Assembly: GCA_007827375.1 (NCBI GenBank)
Contig: VISH01000002.1
Coordinates: 1 to 64,000, forward strand
Length of the DNA: 64,000 nucleotides
Reading direction: 5' to 3'
Origin: Alteromonadaceae bacterium 2753L.S.0a.02
Lineage (GTDB): Bacteria; Pseudomonadota; Gammaproteobacteria; Pseudomonadales; Cellvibrionaceae
The notes under the pieces: generated by a model
Database searches by the model: none
The model's input: the letters and a program-made list of their open reading frames with translations, nothing else
Told to the model about the DNA's origin: nothing
Part shown: positions 8,546-16,882 of the stretch, piece after piece
How positions within the stretch are numbered: the first letter of the stretch is position 1
Layout: every line of letters begins with the position of its first letter
Made by a program: the position numbers and the translations under genes

Positions 8546-8973
8546 ATGAGGTTGCTTTATAAGTTTTTTGTCACATGCTCTTTTTTTTCTTTTTTTCATG
8601 CGCTCAACAAACTGTAACTAAAGCAGCTAAGTTTCCTAATATGTCAGTTTTGAATGATGGAATAGATATCGGCTCGCCGATTGTGACGCCGTCTATTAAT
8701 TTTCCGAAGGAAGAGTATGAGCGTTTGAGAGAGGGGTGGGTTTTGGTCCAGGCAGATCTTGGGTTGCGAGGTGAGTTAACTAATATTGTTGTTAAGAGTT
8801 ACTCGCCTTCTGAATCTTTTGTTCCTCCCGCGATTGAATATGCATCAAAAGTTCGCTATGCACCATATAAAGAAAATGGCAGGTTAGTAATTTTAGAAAG
8901 GCATTTTTTTTTAGTGAAGTTTTTACTTAAAAAACGCTCTGGGACATCCAGTGCGCCGGGACAAAGCCGGTAA
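8546..8973 (+). pseudogene. TonB-C-terminal-like lipoprotein gene with a frameshift in a poly-T tract
   Basis: A good Shine-Dalgarno (TAGGAGG at 8531) precedes ATG 8546. That frame (MRLLYKFFVTCSFF) runs into T-rich sequence (eight Ts at 8581-8588, seven at 8590-8596) and then stops after ~23 codons. A -1 shift in the tract continues in the open frame to 8973, giving FFSCAQQTVTK, a plausible lipobox with cysteine. The body (VLVQADLGLRGEL, then FVPPAIEYASKVRYAPY) resembles the TonB C-terminal/energy-transducer fold. Without a shift, translation would have to start at ATG 8575, which has no ribosome-binding site. This could be a true lesion, a sequencing error in the homopolymer, or slippage-dependent expression. 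Confidence 0.5.
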
Positions 8974-9377
8974 TAAATCAAGCGGTGAACTTCCGCTATT
9001 CGCTAAAGGTTTACACAGTAGGTAGGACATTTATAGACGCCCAATAAAAATCAAATAAAACGCACCTTTCCAACTAAAATTCATTGGGTTAAACGACTTT
9101 CTTCAAAATGTACCGTCCTGATTAACCGTTTTTAAATGTAAATCGGTGGCAAATACTGACATATATTCGGCGTCTCTCGAAGGCGGTCTTTTTGACCGCC
9201 GCGCCCAAATGAGATCCGTACCTAACCACCTAAAACAGGCACTCAGTTTCGTAAACTATGTCCTAGCCAGGTTTGAGTCAGGTAAGGATTAACCGGTTTC
9301 ATTCATTATTCACGATTTGCCAGGCAGATATCTTCAGAAGCTTATTGTCATAAGCTATTTTTCCGAACAAACTTACT
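8974..9377. other. Non-coding stretch with a strong hairpin
   Basis: No convincing gene. A perfect hairpin GGCGGTC-TTTTT-GACCGCC lies at 9182-9200 without a following T-run. The stretch ends at the decayed IS110 transposase and may include that element's flank. Confidence 0.5.
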
Positions 9378-10133
9378 TCATGCTTGTGCAATGTACTTTT
9401 CGTCGCGATTCAAAAAAGTCCAAGCCAGACGAGCCACACGCGCTGCCATCGCCACTGTCGATTTTTGTATACCTCGCCTTTCAACGAGCTGGTTGGCCCA
9501 CTGGCTAACTCTGTCCTCTTTATTTTTACAGCGCGATAGCACCACTCTTGCGCCGTGCACAAGCTGCTTGCGAAGATACGAGTTCCCCCGCTTGGATATG
9601 CCCAATATTACTTGCTTCTCGCCTCTGCTTGCTTTTTTTGGGGCAATCCTAACCACACTATAAATTCACGGGCATTGGTGAACTGCTGCCCTTGCTAGAT
9701 GGCACTGTAAATCGCGGTGGCATTAATGGGGCCAATCCCGGGTATGCTCAGTAAAATTTGGCAACTGTGGGAGTGCTTGGACAGGTGTTCCAGTTTCTGG
9801 GTCAGATCATCAATGCGATCTGTCAGGGAATAAAGTTCGTCAGCGATCAACGAAATTTCATGTTTGATTATTGGCGAAACATAGTTTGCTGGAAGGCTGT
9901 GAATGTCTTTGACCAACTCACAAAATGACTTTAATCCGGGGCACGCAATAATTCCATATTCCGCTAGCAGTCCCCGTGTTTGGTTCATTAATACTGTTCG
10001 TTGTGATACGTATCGTTCATGGATTCGATGCAGTGCCTGGATGTCTTGTTGGTCGATACTTTAACGGGAACCGTGGTGATATTTGGCTGCATGGAGGCTT
10101 CGGCGATGGCACTTGCATCGTTATGGTCAATCA
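9378..10133 (-). pseudogene. Decayed IS110-family transposase
   Basis: Read on the minus strand, three pieces give an IS110 (DEDD/Transposase_20) protein. The first holds DHNDASAIAEAS and PVK. After a frameshift near 10,060 comes DQQDIQALHRIHERY, then NQTRGLLAEYGI and LLSIPGIGPINATA. An in-frame TAG at 9695-9697 and a second frameshift in an A-run near 9640 lead to QQFTNAREF and GISKRGNSYLRKQLVHGAR. The N-terminal third is missing. The homology ends at ~10,133 exactly where a GGGACAGGCAC repeat begins, so REP activity or recombination may have removed it. It is not functional. Confidence 0.88.
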
Positions 10134-10196
10134 AAGGGACAGGCACTCGACCCTCATTGGCCTCGACCCTAAGAAAAAGCAAAGGGACATGCACCC
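10130..10196. repeat. Two REP-like units abutting the IS110 remnant
   Basis: CAAAGGGACAGGCACTCGACC (around 10,132) and CAAAGGGACATGCACCC (around 10,178) form a direct pair ~46 bases apart. The first marks the breakpoint of the truncated IS110 gene. Confidence 0.7.
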
Positions 10197-10263
10197 AAGC
10201 CACTCATGACCGTGACGCGGCTAGAGGGCGGGAGCAGGAAAATATAGATAGTAACGGAGGTGC

Positions 10264-10581
10264 ATGTCTCAAGGCGGCACTTCCAGAAATAAAATCAACG
10301 GTATATCTCCAAATAATGAGAGGAGAAATCAATATGATGAGGCCAATAAAAATAGCCAAGAGGGACAGGCACTTCCTGGAAACGCCGGTCCGGTGCCTGT
10401 CGGTATAGGTTCGCTGGATAATAAACTGATTGTAGAAAATGCAAAGGAGCTAGCAAAGGAAACCGGATTGCCTCTGAAGTTAACATTACCGGATGGCAGA
10501 GTAATTTATATAAACGGTAAAGAAGAGCTAGAGAATGATTTAGGAGCTTCTTGTGAGTGGGTTGCGTTCTATTTATTTTAG
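10264..10581 (+). CDS. 105-residue ORF reading through a REP palindrome, possible toxin-tip remnant
   Basis: ATG 10264 follows GGAGG closely. The N-terminal ~30 residues are hydrophilic. The middle (QEGQALPGNAGPVPVG) is the translation of an inverted REP pair, and the C-terminal ~60 residues (LIVENAKELAKETG, LKLTLPDGRVIYINGKEEL) look like a genuine small domain. It ends overlapping the start of a membrane-anchored ORF at 10553. This could be an exchanged tip fragment to which REP sequence was joined in frame. No family is recognised. Confidence 0.4.
   Translation: MSQGGTSRNKINGISPNNERRNQYDEANKNSQEGQALPGNAGPVPVGIGSLDNKLIVENAKELAKETGLPLKLTLPDGRVIYINGKEELENDLGASCEWVAFYLF
10364..10401. repeat. 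Inverted REP pair inside a reading frame
   Basis: GACAGGCAC (10364-10372) and its exact reverse complement GTGCCTGTC (10393-10401) enclose a GC-rich 20-base loop, giving a complete REP-type hairpin that is read in frame in the ORF at 10264. Confidence 0.75.
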
Positions 10582-10816
10582 TTTTGCATTAGTTTTTAGC
10601 TTGTTAATAGCTTTTGTGGCTGGTTTTATGGTCAGCCAAATTTATAACGAGAGTGTGACACTAAATGAAAGGCTTGATGTTTACGGGATACTTCTCAGAA
10701 GAGATGTTGCAAATGCATCCATAGAATATCTTCAGAAAAATAAAATTCCTCCGAAAGCTACATTACTAAACAATGCCTCCTGTCTTAAACAATGCAACCA
10801 AGCACGTTGGAGGTGA
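10553..10816 (+). CDS. Small membrane-anchored protein, candidate immunity or accessory
   Basis: An 87-residue ORF beginning at a GTG that overlaps the previous ORF by 29 bases. One strong N-terminal hydrophobic segment (FALVFSLLIAFVAGFMVSQI, residues ~10-29) is followed by a ~55-residue hydrophilic part (LDVYGILLRRDVANASIEYL). It probably sits in the inner membrane with a periplasmic tail. No family is recognised. Translational overlap with the upstream fragment again resembles a tip/immunity arrangement. Confidence 0.4.
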   Translation: MSGLRSIYFSFALVFSLLIAFVAGFMVSQIYNESVTLNERLDVYGILLRRDVANASIEYLQKNKIPPKATLLNNASCLKQCNQARWR

Positions 10817-11286
10817 GGGATACGTGATATTTTCTTGGGCACAAAAGTCATCGAATCGATGATTGCAGTAGAGCCGCTAACTATTGGTGCAGTATTTTTC
10901 TTTAACGACCGAGCGTGAATATTAGGATAGCTAATATTTAGGTTTGAATTGATGATTTTGTCGCGTCGCACAAATAAAATCACATATTCAATTGTTTAAA
11001 ATTTGGCATATTCCATTTCCACACGGCTATAGCACTTCATTCACTCTGAACAGAATACGCACAGGCGTTAGCGCGACGTCAAAAATTTCAGCTACCGGTC
11101 CTATACCATACCGCAATAATATTTAATTATGTTAAATATTTTTTTTTAAAAAATATTTATATATTTTTCATTTACAATCGCACCGGATTGGAGCCATGTC
11201 GTTTTCATTAACTTTAATGTACTCAATGCTAACAAAACGTGCACCAATCATTAATGATTGCAGTAAAAATCCAAAGGAATAGGTAA
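10817..11286. other. AT-rich intergenic region
   Basis: No gene seen. The stretch around 11,125-11,175 is extremely AT-rich (long A and T runs) and probably holds the promoter of the secreted-protein gene at 11287. Confidence 0.4.
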
Positions 11287-12027
11287 ATGAATATTATTGT
11301 TTTTGCAGTAGCAGTTATATTTTCTCTTTTTTCATCGCTTTCAAGCGCCGCTGGATATTGCTATCCCCCACTTTTAGAGGAAGGGCCCTCCAACAAATAT
11401 GTCGTTCCCGATTGGGACAGCGTTTGGACGGGGAGTAATGAACAAATTCGTTATATGCTTCACAGCGAATTCCATTTCCCTAATTCTTACCTCATGAAGG
11501 GTGCATCACCGTTTGTTCAATATAGTTTTAGTAGTGGCACCACCGGATGTCTGGATCCAAACTATAACAATATAGGGTACAGTACATTGGATTTATGCAT
11601 GGGTGGAAAGTCGTGTGCTACAAAAGGTGAGAAAATTGATACAAGGGGGGGCGCACTGATTTTTGATGTTTGGGGTGGGTATACCGTAAATGACGGCAGT
11701 AACGTCATCGTTTGGACCGACCCCGGTAGATCGGTCTCCTCTATATCCATTACTGCCCACGATAGGATTGGTGGCAAGTGGGATGCGGCCCTATTCCTTT
11801 ACGACATCACGCCACTAGCTTCTGGAGGAAACCGCAACGTAGTACTCTGGAAACAGCCGATAAAATCCACTGTTCATACCTATACTTACACATTTCCAAA
11901 TACCCTTATCGCTCAAGGTATTAAGCGCGTTGCATTGAAATCTTTGCGATCGGATGGTAATTGGTGGTCAGGCGCGGAAACCGCCATTAAAAAGATTGAA
12001 CTTAGTGTAGCTGTAAATCCTTTCTAA
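11287..12027 (+). CDS. Secreted protein of unknown function
   Basis: A 246-residue protein with a clean signal peptide (MNIIVFAVAVIFSLFSSLSS, cut near AAG-YC). The mature part starts with a cysteine-containing segment (GYCYPPLLEEGP) and has a conserved-looking tryptophan-rich beta pattern (DVWGGYTVND, SDGNWWSGAETAIKKIEL). Cysteines near CLDPN, DLCMGGKSC suggest disulphides and periplasmic or extracellular location. AGGAATAGGTAA before the ATG gives an acceptable ribosome-binding site, and a terminator follows. I do not recognise the family. It appears monocistronic and may be a cargo gene of the REP-rich region. Confidence 0.65.
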   Translation: MNIIVFAVAVIFSLFSSLSSAAGYCYPPLLEEGPSNKYVVPDWDSVWTGSNEQIRYMLHSEFHFPNSYLMKGASPFVQYSFSSGTTGCLDPNYNNIGYSTLDLCMGGKSCATKGEKIDTRGGALIFDVWGGYTVNDGSNVIVWTDPGRSVSSISITAHDRIGGKWDAALFLYDITPLASGGNRNVVLWKQPIKSTVHTYTYTFPNTLIAQGIKRVALKSLRSDGNWWSGAETAIKKIELSVAVNPF

Positions 12028-12052
12028 TATTATTTTTATATTAGTCACGCGA

Positions 12053-12085
12053 AGCCCCGGCTGGATAGAGCAGGGGCTATTTCAT
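12053..12085 (+). terminator. Probable intrinsic terminator after the secreted protein
   Basis: A 6-bp stem AGCCCC / GGGGCT with a 14-base loop is followed by ATTTCATCTTTT. It is weaker than the others here but well placed 26 bases after the stop codon. Confidence 0.55.
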
Positions 12086-12354
12086 CTTTTATACCAGCGA
12101 GTCAGCGAGAGGGACAGATACTCCCAAAAGAAAATCAATTTGCAGATTACAAAAAGCGTACTGGATCCAGAATTGCTTTCTGAGAATAACTAATTAGTTG
12201 AGTTTTTTTACTTCGTTGATGAAATAAAAATGAGAACATACTCTATTTTTCACAAATCGAAGGCGAGTGAACCCGCTGAGTTGATCAGCGTTCTTTTTTT
12301 TGGAGTGGAGGTTTATTTAAAGGGGCGCAGCAGTCCTGCCTTACTTTCTTGCGA

Positions 12355-12420
12355 AAGCGCGCTGACATCCACTAATTGCAGGCGATCTTCAAAAGCAAAC
12401 GAAATACCGTTTTACTGCAA
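12355..12420 (-). pseudogene. RAYT transposase fragment
   Basis: The minus strand encodes GISFAFEDRLQLVDVS, matching GILFAFEDYLQLVDVSGRC of the intact RAYT protein (DNA at ~6573-6640). Only ~60 bases remain. A REP-like unit (CAGAGGGACAGGCACCC) follows at ~12,422, at the end where the match stops. Confidence 0.75.
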
Positions 12421-12440
12421 ATCAGAGGGACAGGCACCCA
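12420..12440. repeat. REP-like unit
   Basis: CAGAGGGACAGGCACCCAAG lies directly beside the RAYT fragment. A degraded unit (GAGAGGGACAGATACTCCC) lies at ~12,108-12,126. Confidence 0.65.
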
Positions 12441-12579
12441 AGCCCTGCTTACTCTCCACGACAAACAATCTCCGAACACCCGGCGTGTTAACAAACCTGC
12501 GATTTCCAGGAAGCTACCGATCATACTGCCTTTTCCTGTATCATTACGCTTTCAAAGGCTATTTACATAAGGATATTTC

Positions 12580-13281
12580 ATGCGCCATTTTATCAAACTC
12601 CTCGCTGTTATTTCTATTTTATTACCGCTCGTTGCTCAGGCTGGCCCCAAGTTGGGCAAGTTTGTTAGCCAGAACGCGGGCAAGAGCATTGCCGTAGTTT
12701 CTATTTCCGCAAATAATTGGGGCGATTCCCTGCAGGGGTGGAATTCTGCCGATACCACCGAACTTATGACGAGCAAGTTAAACCAGATGTTGGAAGTGAC
12801 CGAATCAACCTTGGAGAAGGATTTTAAGGTTGTTAAAGCAAAAACATTTGTCGCCAAGCCCGAGTTTCAGGCACTGGCCGGTGAGCAGCGTGAGGTCGGT
12901 TTGCCGGTTTTGGATGGCAAGCCCATGAACCTGCTTTCGAAAGACCGCAAGCAATTGGTTAAGGCGCAGTTAGATGCCGATGTAGCGAAAAAACTGCTCG
13001 CGATTACTGGTACCGACCTGGTGCTGATTGTTTACTCTGAGTGGGCTGTAAAAACCGGTGGATTTGTGCCTACCAGTAAAGCGTTAACCAAGAATGTGCT
13101 GGGTATTTACGATAAATCAGGTAAGCAGGTATTTAAAGACCGGCTGGATAAAATGGGAACAACTACCCTAGGTGCAATGGGGCGGGTTGCGGTCAATAAA
13201 GACACCATTAATGAATGGGTGCTCTCTTACCAGGTTGCCCTTGGCGAGATGTATAACGCGGGCAAGAAAAAAAGCAAATAA
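12580..13281 (+). CDS. Periplasmic protein of unknown function
   Basis: A 233-residue protein with a signal peptide (MRHFIKLLAVISILLPLVAQA, cleaved before GPKLG). The mature part is alpha/beta with no cysteines: IAVVSISANNWG, a lysine-rich helical middle, then TDLVLIVYSEWAVKTGG and NVLGIYDKSGKQVF. The strand pattern resembles small periplasmic proteins of the TPR- or curli-associated lipoprotein type, but I cannot name a family. AAGGATATTTC precedes the ATG. The gene is monocistronic, with a strong terminator 28 bases after the stop, and its composition is like the core genome. Confidence 0.65.
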   Translation: MRHFIKLLAVISILLPLVAQAGPKLGKFVSQNAGKSIAVVSISANNWGDSLQGWNSADTTELMTSKLNQMLEVTESTLEKDFKVVKAKTFVAKPEFQALAGEQREVGLPVLDGKPMNLLSKDRKQLVKAQLDADVAKKLLAITGTDLVLIVYSEWAVKTGGFVPTSKALTKNVLGIYDKSGKQVFKDRLDKMGTTTLGAMGRVAVNKDTINEWVLSYQVALGEMYNAGKKKSK

Positions 13282-13308
13282 CTTTATTGCTGCAGTTAAT
13301 GCAAAAAA

Positions 13309-13333
13309 GCCCGCGTGAAGCGGGCTTTTTTGT
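13309..13333 (+). terminator. Intrinsic terminator
   Basis: A 7-bp stem GCCCGCG (loop TGA/AG) to CGGGC is followed by TTTTTTG and another T-run. It lies right after the periplasmic-protein gene. Confidence 0.85.
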
Positions 13334-13394
13334 TTTTTAATAATATTGACAAGCTTTTATCTTAGGGGGCCGGTACTCTCCAAAGGAAGTGCAA

Positions 13395-13490
13395 TGGGAT
13401 CAGAGGGGCAGGCACTCCTAAGAGCTTGTTTTGTCAATGATGGGTGCCTGTCCTGTGTTAATGTGCCGGTCCTGTGTTAATGCCGATAAA
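13395..13490. repeat. REP-like units leading into the minisatellite
   Basis: CAGAGGGGCAGGCACTCC near 13,400 faces GATGGGTGCCTGTCCTGTG near 13,439. A second partial copy (GTGCCGGTCCTGTGTTAATG) follows at ~13,460. The motif then grades into the GGTCAGGACCGGGTGCC repeats below. Confidence 0.6.
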
Positions 13491-13657
13491 TAGGGCATCC
13501 ATAAGTTTGCTGGTAGATTCGGTTTGTTGTGGATGCGGTTCGCTTAACGCTAACGAAGAGTAGGGTGCATGCCGGATCAGATTGTCTGTCGGATCGGCAC
13601 GACGGACGTCGGGCATGTCAGGACGGGTGACGGTCGTGTCAGGAGGGGGCTCCGGTA

Positions 13658-13915
13658 TGTCAGGACCGGGTGCCAGTGAGGTCAAGACGCGTTTCCGGCA
13701 TGTCAGGACCGGGTGCCAGTGAGGTCAAGACGGGTTTCCGGCATGTCAGGACCGGGTGCCAGTGAGGTCAAGACGCGTTTCCGGCGTGTCAGGACCGGGT
13801 GTGAGTGAGGTCAAGACGCGTTTCCGGCGTGTCAGGACTGGGTGCCAGTGAGGTCAGGACGCGTTCCCGGCATGTCAGAACCGGGTGCCGGGCGTATCAA
13901 GACGGGTGCCGCTGA
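13658..13915. repeat. 43-bp tandem repeat (minisatellite)
   Basis: Repeat starts (TGTCAGGACCGGGTGCCAGT) fall at 13658, 13701, 13744, 13787, 13830 and 13873, exactly 43 bases apart. The later units are degenerate, and related half-units extend from ~13,610 to ~13,990. Each unit is itself two ~21-22-base halves (TGTCAGGACCGGGTGCCAGTG and GGTCAAGACGCGTTTCCGGC). The period is not a multiple of 3 and no gene uses it. GC content is far above the surroundings. Confidence 0.9.
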
Positions 13916-14083
13916 GGTCAGGACTGGTTCCGGAGCAGTCAGGATAGCGTTTCGGGAGCGCAGGTATGGCTGCCGAGTATGTCGGGATGGGTTTTGGAGC
14001 GGTCAGCAGACAGCAAGGCGGCAGACCATAAAGAACATCCGTGAAATCGGCAGGGCTTAACTTTTGTGCAAGAATTCCCCACC

Positions 14084-14260
14084 ATGACCGCCAGTGGAGA
14101 AACCCAAATCAACCTCGATACCAGGTCCTTTTATCACTGCTGTGTGCGGCGGGCGTTTTTGTGTGGGGAGAATTGCGCGACGGGGTGAATTATGATCATC
14201 GCAAACCGTGGCTTGTGTCGCGCTTAACGTTTTTATCTTTTTGTTTTGATTCAAGATTCG
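14084..14260 (+). pseudogene. N-terminal remnant of a second RAYT transposase
   Basis: From ATG 14084 the frame reads MTASGETQINLDTRSFYHC then CVRRAFLCGENCATG and stops at TGA 14186. After a frameshift the next frame gives NYDHRKPWLVSRL. This follows the intact RAYT order (YYHIVSRCVRRTFLCG, GKNYEHRRQWI) but lacks the VSR residues and everything after ~55 residues. It is a different lineage from the 6.4-kb copy. It sits immediately after the 43-bp minisatellite. Confidence 0.75.
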
Positions 14261-14383
14261 ACACCTTTATCAAAACGGGTAACTCTCTCTTTTTCAAGAG
14301 CTTGTGTTAGATTAGGTCTAAACGTCTACAGTTAATTCCCAATTTAAAAATTTTCAAGCATAGATAATTTACCGCTCTATAAT

Positions 14384-16507
14384 TTATTTTTTTTCGGCTT
14401 TACGAGCCGCCATTTGTTTTTCAACCACGGTGAGCACCTGTTCGCAACGGCTGCCTTCGGCCATCGCTCTGTCCATTAACCCGGTATACAGAAAAGACAT
14501 ACCCCCGGTAAGCACTGCAGCGCCTCCACTGAGTAAAATGCCTTTTTTATTAAGACCAATGCTGGGTTCTGCCAGTGTGCCCGATAATTTTACGAAGGGG
14601 GTTACAAACATATCGGCGCTAACGCCCACGCCTTTGCGTGGCTTGGTATTGAATTCGAAATTGAGTGTTTCGGTATTCAGGTCAACGTCACCGCCGGCGA
14701 CTACCATGAGCTTTTCACTTTCTAGTAAAAAACCGTCAATTTCACCAAGGCCGGAATTGAAATTGATGGCGACAATACTGCAATCCCAAACGGTAAATTT
14801 ATCTTTACTCGCGAAGGGGTTCAGGGTATTGAAAAGCTGCGTGATAATGTCGCCGGAAAATTTTTCGATGAGCGCGTTATTAACTTTGCCTGGCCCCTGA
14901 TTAATAAATACCAGACCATTTAACGACGCAGCCAGGCTTCGCGGAGAATCTCCCGAGGCGCTTAAATCCAGTGTGATATTGGTTTCAGGGATGTCGCTAC
15001 TGGGTACTTCGCTGCCGGAAAGCATGCCAATTTTAAAAGTATCCACTTTGCTGGATACATCGAGCCGGGCTACTGCTTGTGAAGCGTCGAGCTTTACGGT
15101 GCTGTTGTATTGGCCACCGTACTCACCACTGAAACGGCTCGTAAGATCGAGCAACCCTTTTTTCAGGGTGGCCTCCAACTCGAGCTGTTCGAGAAGCATG
15201 CTGCTTGTTATCAGGTGTTTGATGTTTAGGTCGATGTCGGCGTCGAGCGTTTGCAAGCCGCTTAGATCCAGCGGTTCATCTGTGAATACATATTGCGATG
15301 TAGACGGCTCTTCCGAGGGGGGAGGTGGTGCTTTCTGGCTGTCGTCGGCTTCGAAAGGAGAGAGATCGAGTTTTTCTGAGTTCGCTGCCAGCTTTAAAAT
15401 AACTCGGTCGCCCGTGGTAATTTGTGCTGAACCTTCTAAGCTGCTCTCGCCGAGCGTCGCACTAAAAGGGTCTAGCTCGATTTTCTGCGCGCGGTTAGTC
15501 AACTTGGTTTTTACGCTAAAAGGAATATCCGGAAGCGATTTTTCAAAGGCGCTTAAGGTATCTGCGGAGAGACCAAGTGCCAGCTTTGTCTCACTATTTT
15601 CGATGTTGTAGCTACCTTCCGCCGTAAGTGTGGTTTTACCCAAGTGACTTTCAAAATTGTCGATCAGTAATTTATTTTTACTCAGGGTAAGTGCGCCCTT
15701 TAAAAGTAGCTTTTCATCGGGCAATGTGTCGACGGCGACTAACTTGCCAATATCGGCGAGTGTCGTCAGTTCCAGGTCGAAGGCGAGCGCATTCTCTGCG
15801 TAATCGAGAGACGCCTGGGTTTTCAGTTCGGCAACCGTTGCAGACAAATCGGTGTGTCGTGTGGAAACTTCGGCAGAAAGTGCGATGGCGATGTCATTGA
15901 GTAAAATCCGTGCCTCTAGCTCCGATACTGGCTTCTCGCCCGGTGCGATGTTAAGGGATTTTATTATCAAATGCGTTGCTGGCGATTCTGCTGCACGATA
16001 GTTCAACGCGATATTTTTTATCTTGGCCGAACGAATAAACAACGGCGAGCTTGGGTTTATTGAGACAGTTTGTTCGGGCTGTTCGATTTCTGGTGGCGCC
16101 TCTGCCTCGTCGGAAACGGGAAACTGCCAGTTTGATGTGCCGTCTGCGCTGGATTCGACCAGCAACTTCACGTCTTCTATTTGCAGCTCACTGATTACGA
16201 TGGGTGTGCGTATTAGCGAGAGCAGTTCGAGTGCAGCATATACCCTGCCTACGCTTAACATCGCAGCTTCGCTACCCCATTTGGGGCCGGCGAGTGTGGC
16301 GTTTTCGAGAATAAAGTGGGGTCGAGGTAGTATTTTCAGCGACAGTTCGCCGTTGATGTTAAACGCCCGGCCAGTGGCATTTGTGACGGCTGATTCCACT
16401 TTGGGCTTAAAGTATCCGACATCGATAAGCGTGAGACACAGCGTGAGCGACAGCACTAAAACTAACGCGCCGATCAGAAAGAACTTTAGGATATGGCGCC
16501 CCGACAT
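14384..16507 (-). CDS. AsmA-family protein
   Basis: A 707-residue protein with one N-terminal membrane anchor (residues ~8-28) followed by the AsmA start (PKVESAVTNATGRAFNINGE, then LSLKILPRPHFILENATLAG). The long repetitive beta middle and the C-terminal segment (GLGEIDGFLLESEKLMVVAG, DLNTETLNFEFNTKPRKG) are typical of AsmA/YhdP-like proteins. They span the periplasm from the inner membrane and are implicated in lipid transfer and outer-membrane assembly. An acidic, proline-rich insert (KAPPPPSEEPSTSQ) lies near residue 390. It appears monocistronic. Confidence 0.88.
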   Translation of the reverse strand: MSGRHILKFFLIGALVLVLSLTLCLTLIDVGYFKPKVESAVTNATGRAFNINGELSLKILPRPHFILENATLAGPKWGSEAAMLSVGRVYAALELLSLIRTPIVISELQIEDVKLLVESSADGTSNWQFPVSDEAEAPPEIEQPEQTVSINPSSPLFIRSAKIKNIALNYRAAESPATHLIIKSLNIAPGEKPVSELEARILLNDIAIALSAEVSTRHTDLSATVAELKTQASLDYAENALAFDLELTTLADIGKLVAVDTLPDEKLLLKGALTLSKNKLLIDNFESHLGKTTLTAEGSYNIENSETKLALGLSADTLSAFEKSLPDIPFSVKTKLTNRAQKIELDPFSATLGESSLEGSAQITTGDRVILKLAANSEKLDLSPFEADDSQKAPPPPSEEPSTSQYVFTDEPLDLSGLQTLDADIDLNIKHLITSSMLLEQLELEATLKKGLLDLTSRFSGEYGGQYNSTVKLDASQAVARLDVSSKVDTFKIGMLSGSEVPSSDIPETNITLDLSASGDSPRSLAASLNGLVFINQGPGKVNNALIEKFSGDIITQLFNTLNPFASKDKFTVWDCSIVAINFNSGLGEIDGFLLESEKLMVVAGGDVDLNTETLNFEFNTKPRKGVGVSADMFVTPFVKLSGTLAEPSIGLNKKGILLSGGAAVLTGGMSFLYTGLMDRAMAEGSRCEQVLTVVEKQMAARKAEKK

Positions 16508-16882
16508 AGGTGGACTTCCTTTATTCTCGCTGTGAGTTTAGCTTATGTTTGTGGATAATTTTGGCGATGCGCAGACCTTGCACCCAGTTAATTCATGGTT
16601 GAGCTCAGAGGGTTATTGCCAAACATGCCCGATGTGCAGACGAACAAAAGATACTACGGCACAATTGGATATACAACCCAGCTTGCGTTAACAAGTAGGA
16701 AAGTTAACAGGATATTCACATTAAATATTCACAGTGCTTTAACGGGCTGCGAACATGGCGAATGGCATTGGAGTTTTGTGGCATTCCCGCAACCTTGTTA
16801 TGTGATGCATGTTTCGAAAGTACTCTATCGATCAGCGGTGTGGCAGCACGCCTGTGGCTGGGGGATCGCTTTTTGCGGGCAC
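16508..16882. other. Intergenic region without recognised gene
   Basis: The one longer frame across it has no family similarity, poor composition and no ribosome-binding site, so I treat the stretch as non-coding. It probably holds the promoter of the AsmA-family gene near 16,520. Confidence 0.4.

Noticed and set aside
9391..9663. Plus-strand 90-codon frame over the IS110 remnant
   Set aside because: It is the antisense of a clear transposase fragment and has no features of its own.
12230..12697. 155-codon plus-strand frame
   Set aside because: It spans the antisense of a RAYT fragment and a REP unit and overlaps the real gene at 12580; composition is not protein-like.
13658..13915. CRISPR array interpretation of the 43-bp repeats
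   Set aside because: Units are directly adjacent with no unique spacers and no cas genes nearby.
13842..14060. Reading frames inside the 43-bp minisatellite
   Set aside because: The period is not a multiple of three, and the frames are open only because the repeat is GC-rich with few stops.
14973..15611. 212-codon frame antisense to the AsmA-family gene
   Set aside because: Shadow of the AsmA coding strand; the minus-strand protein has clear family features.
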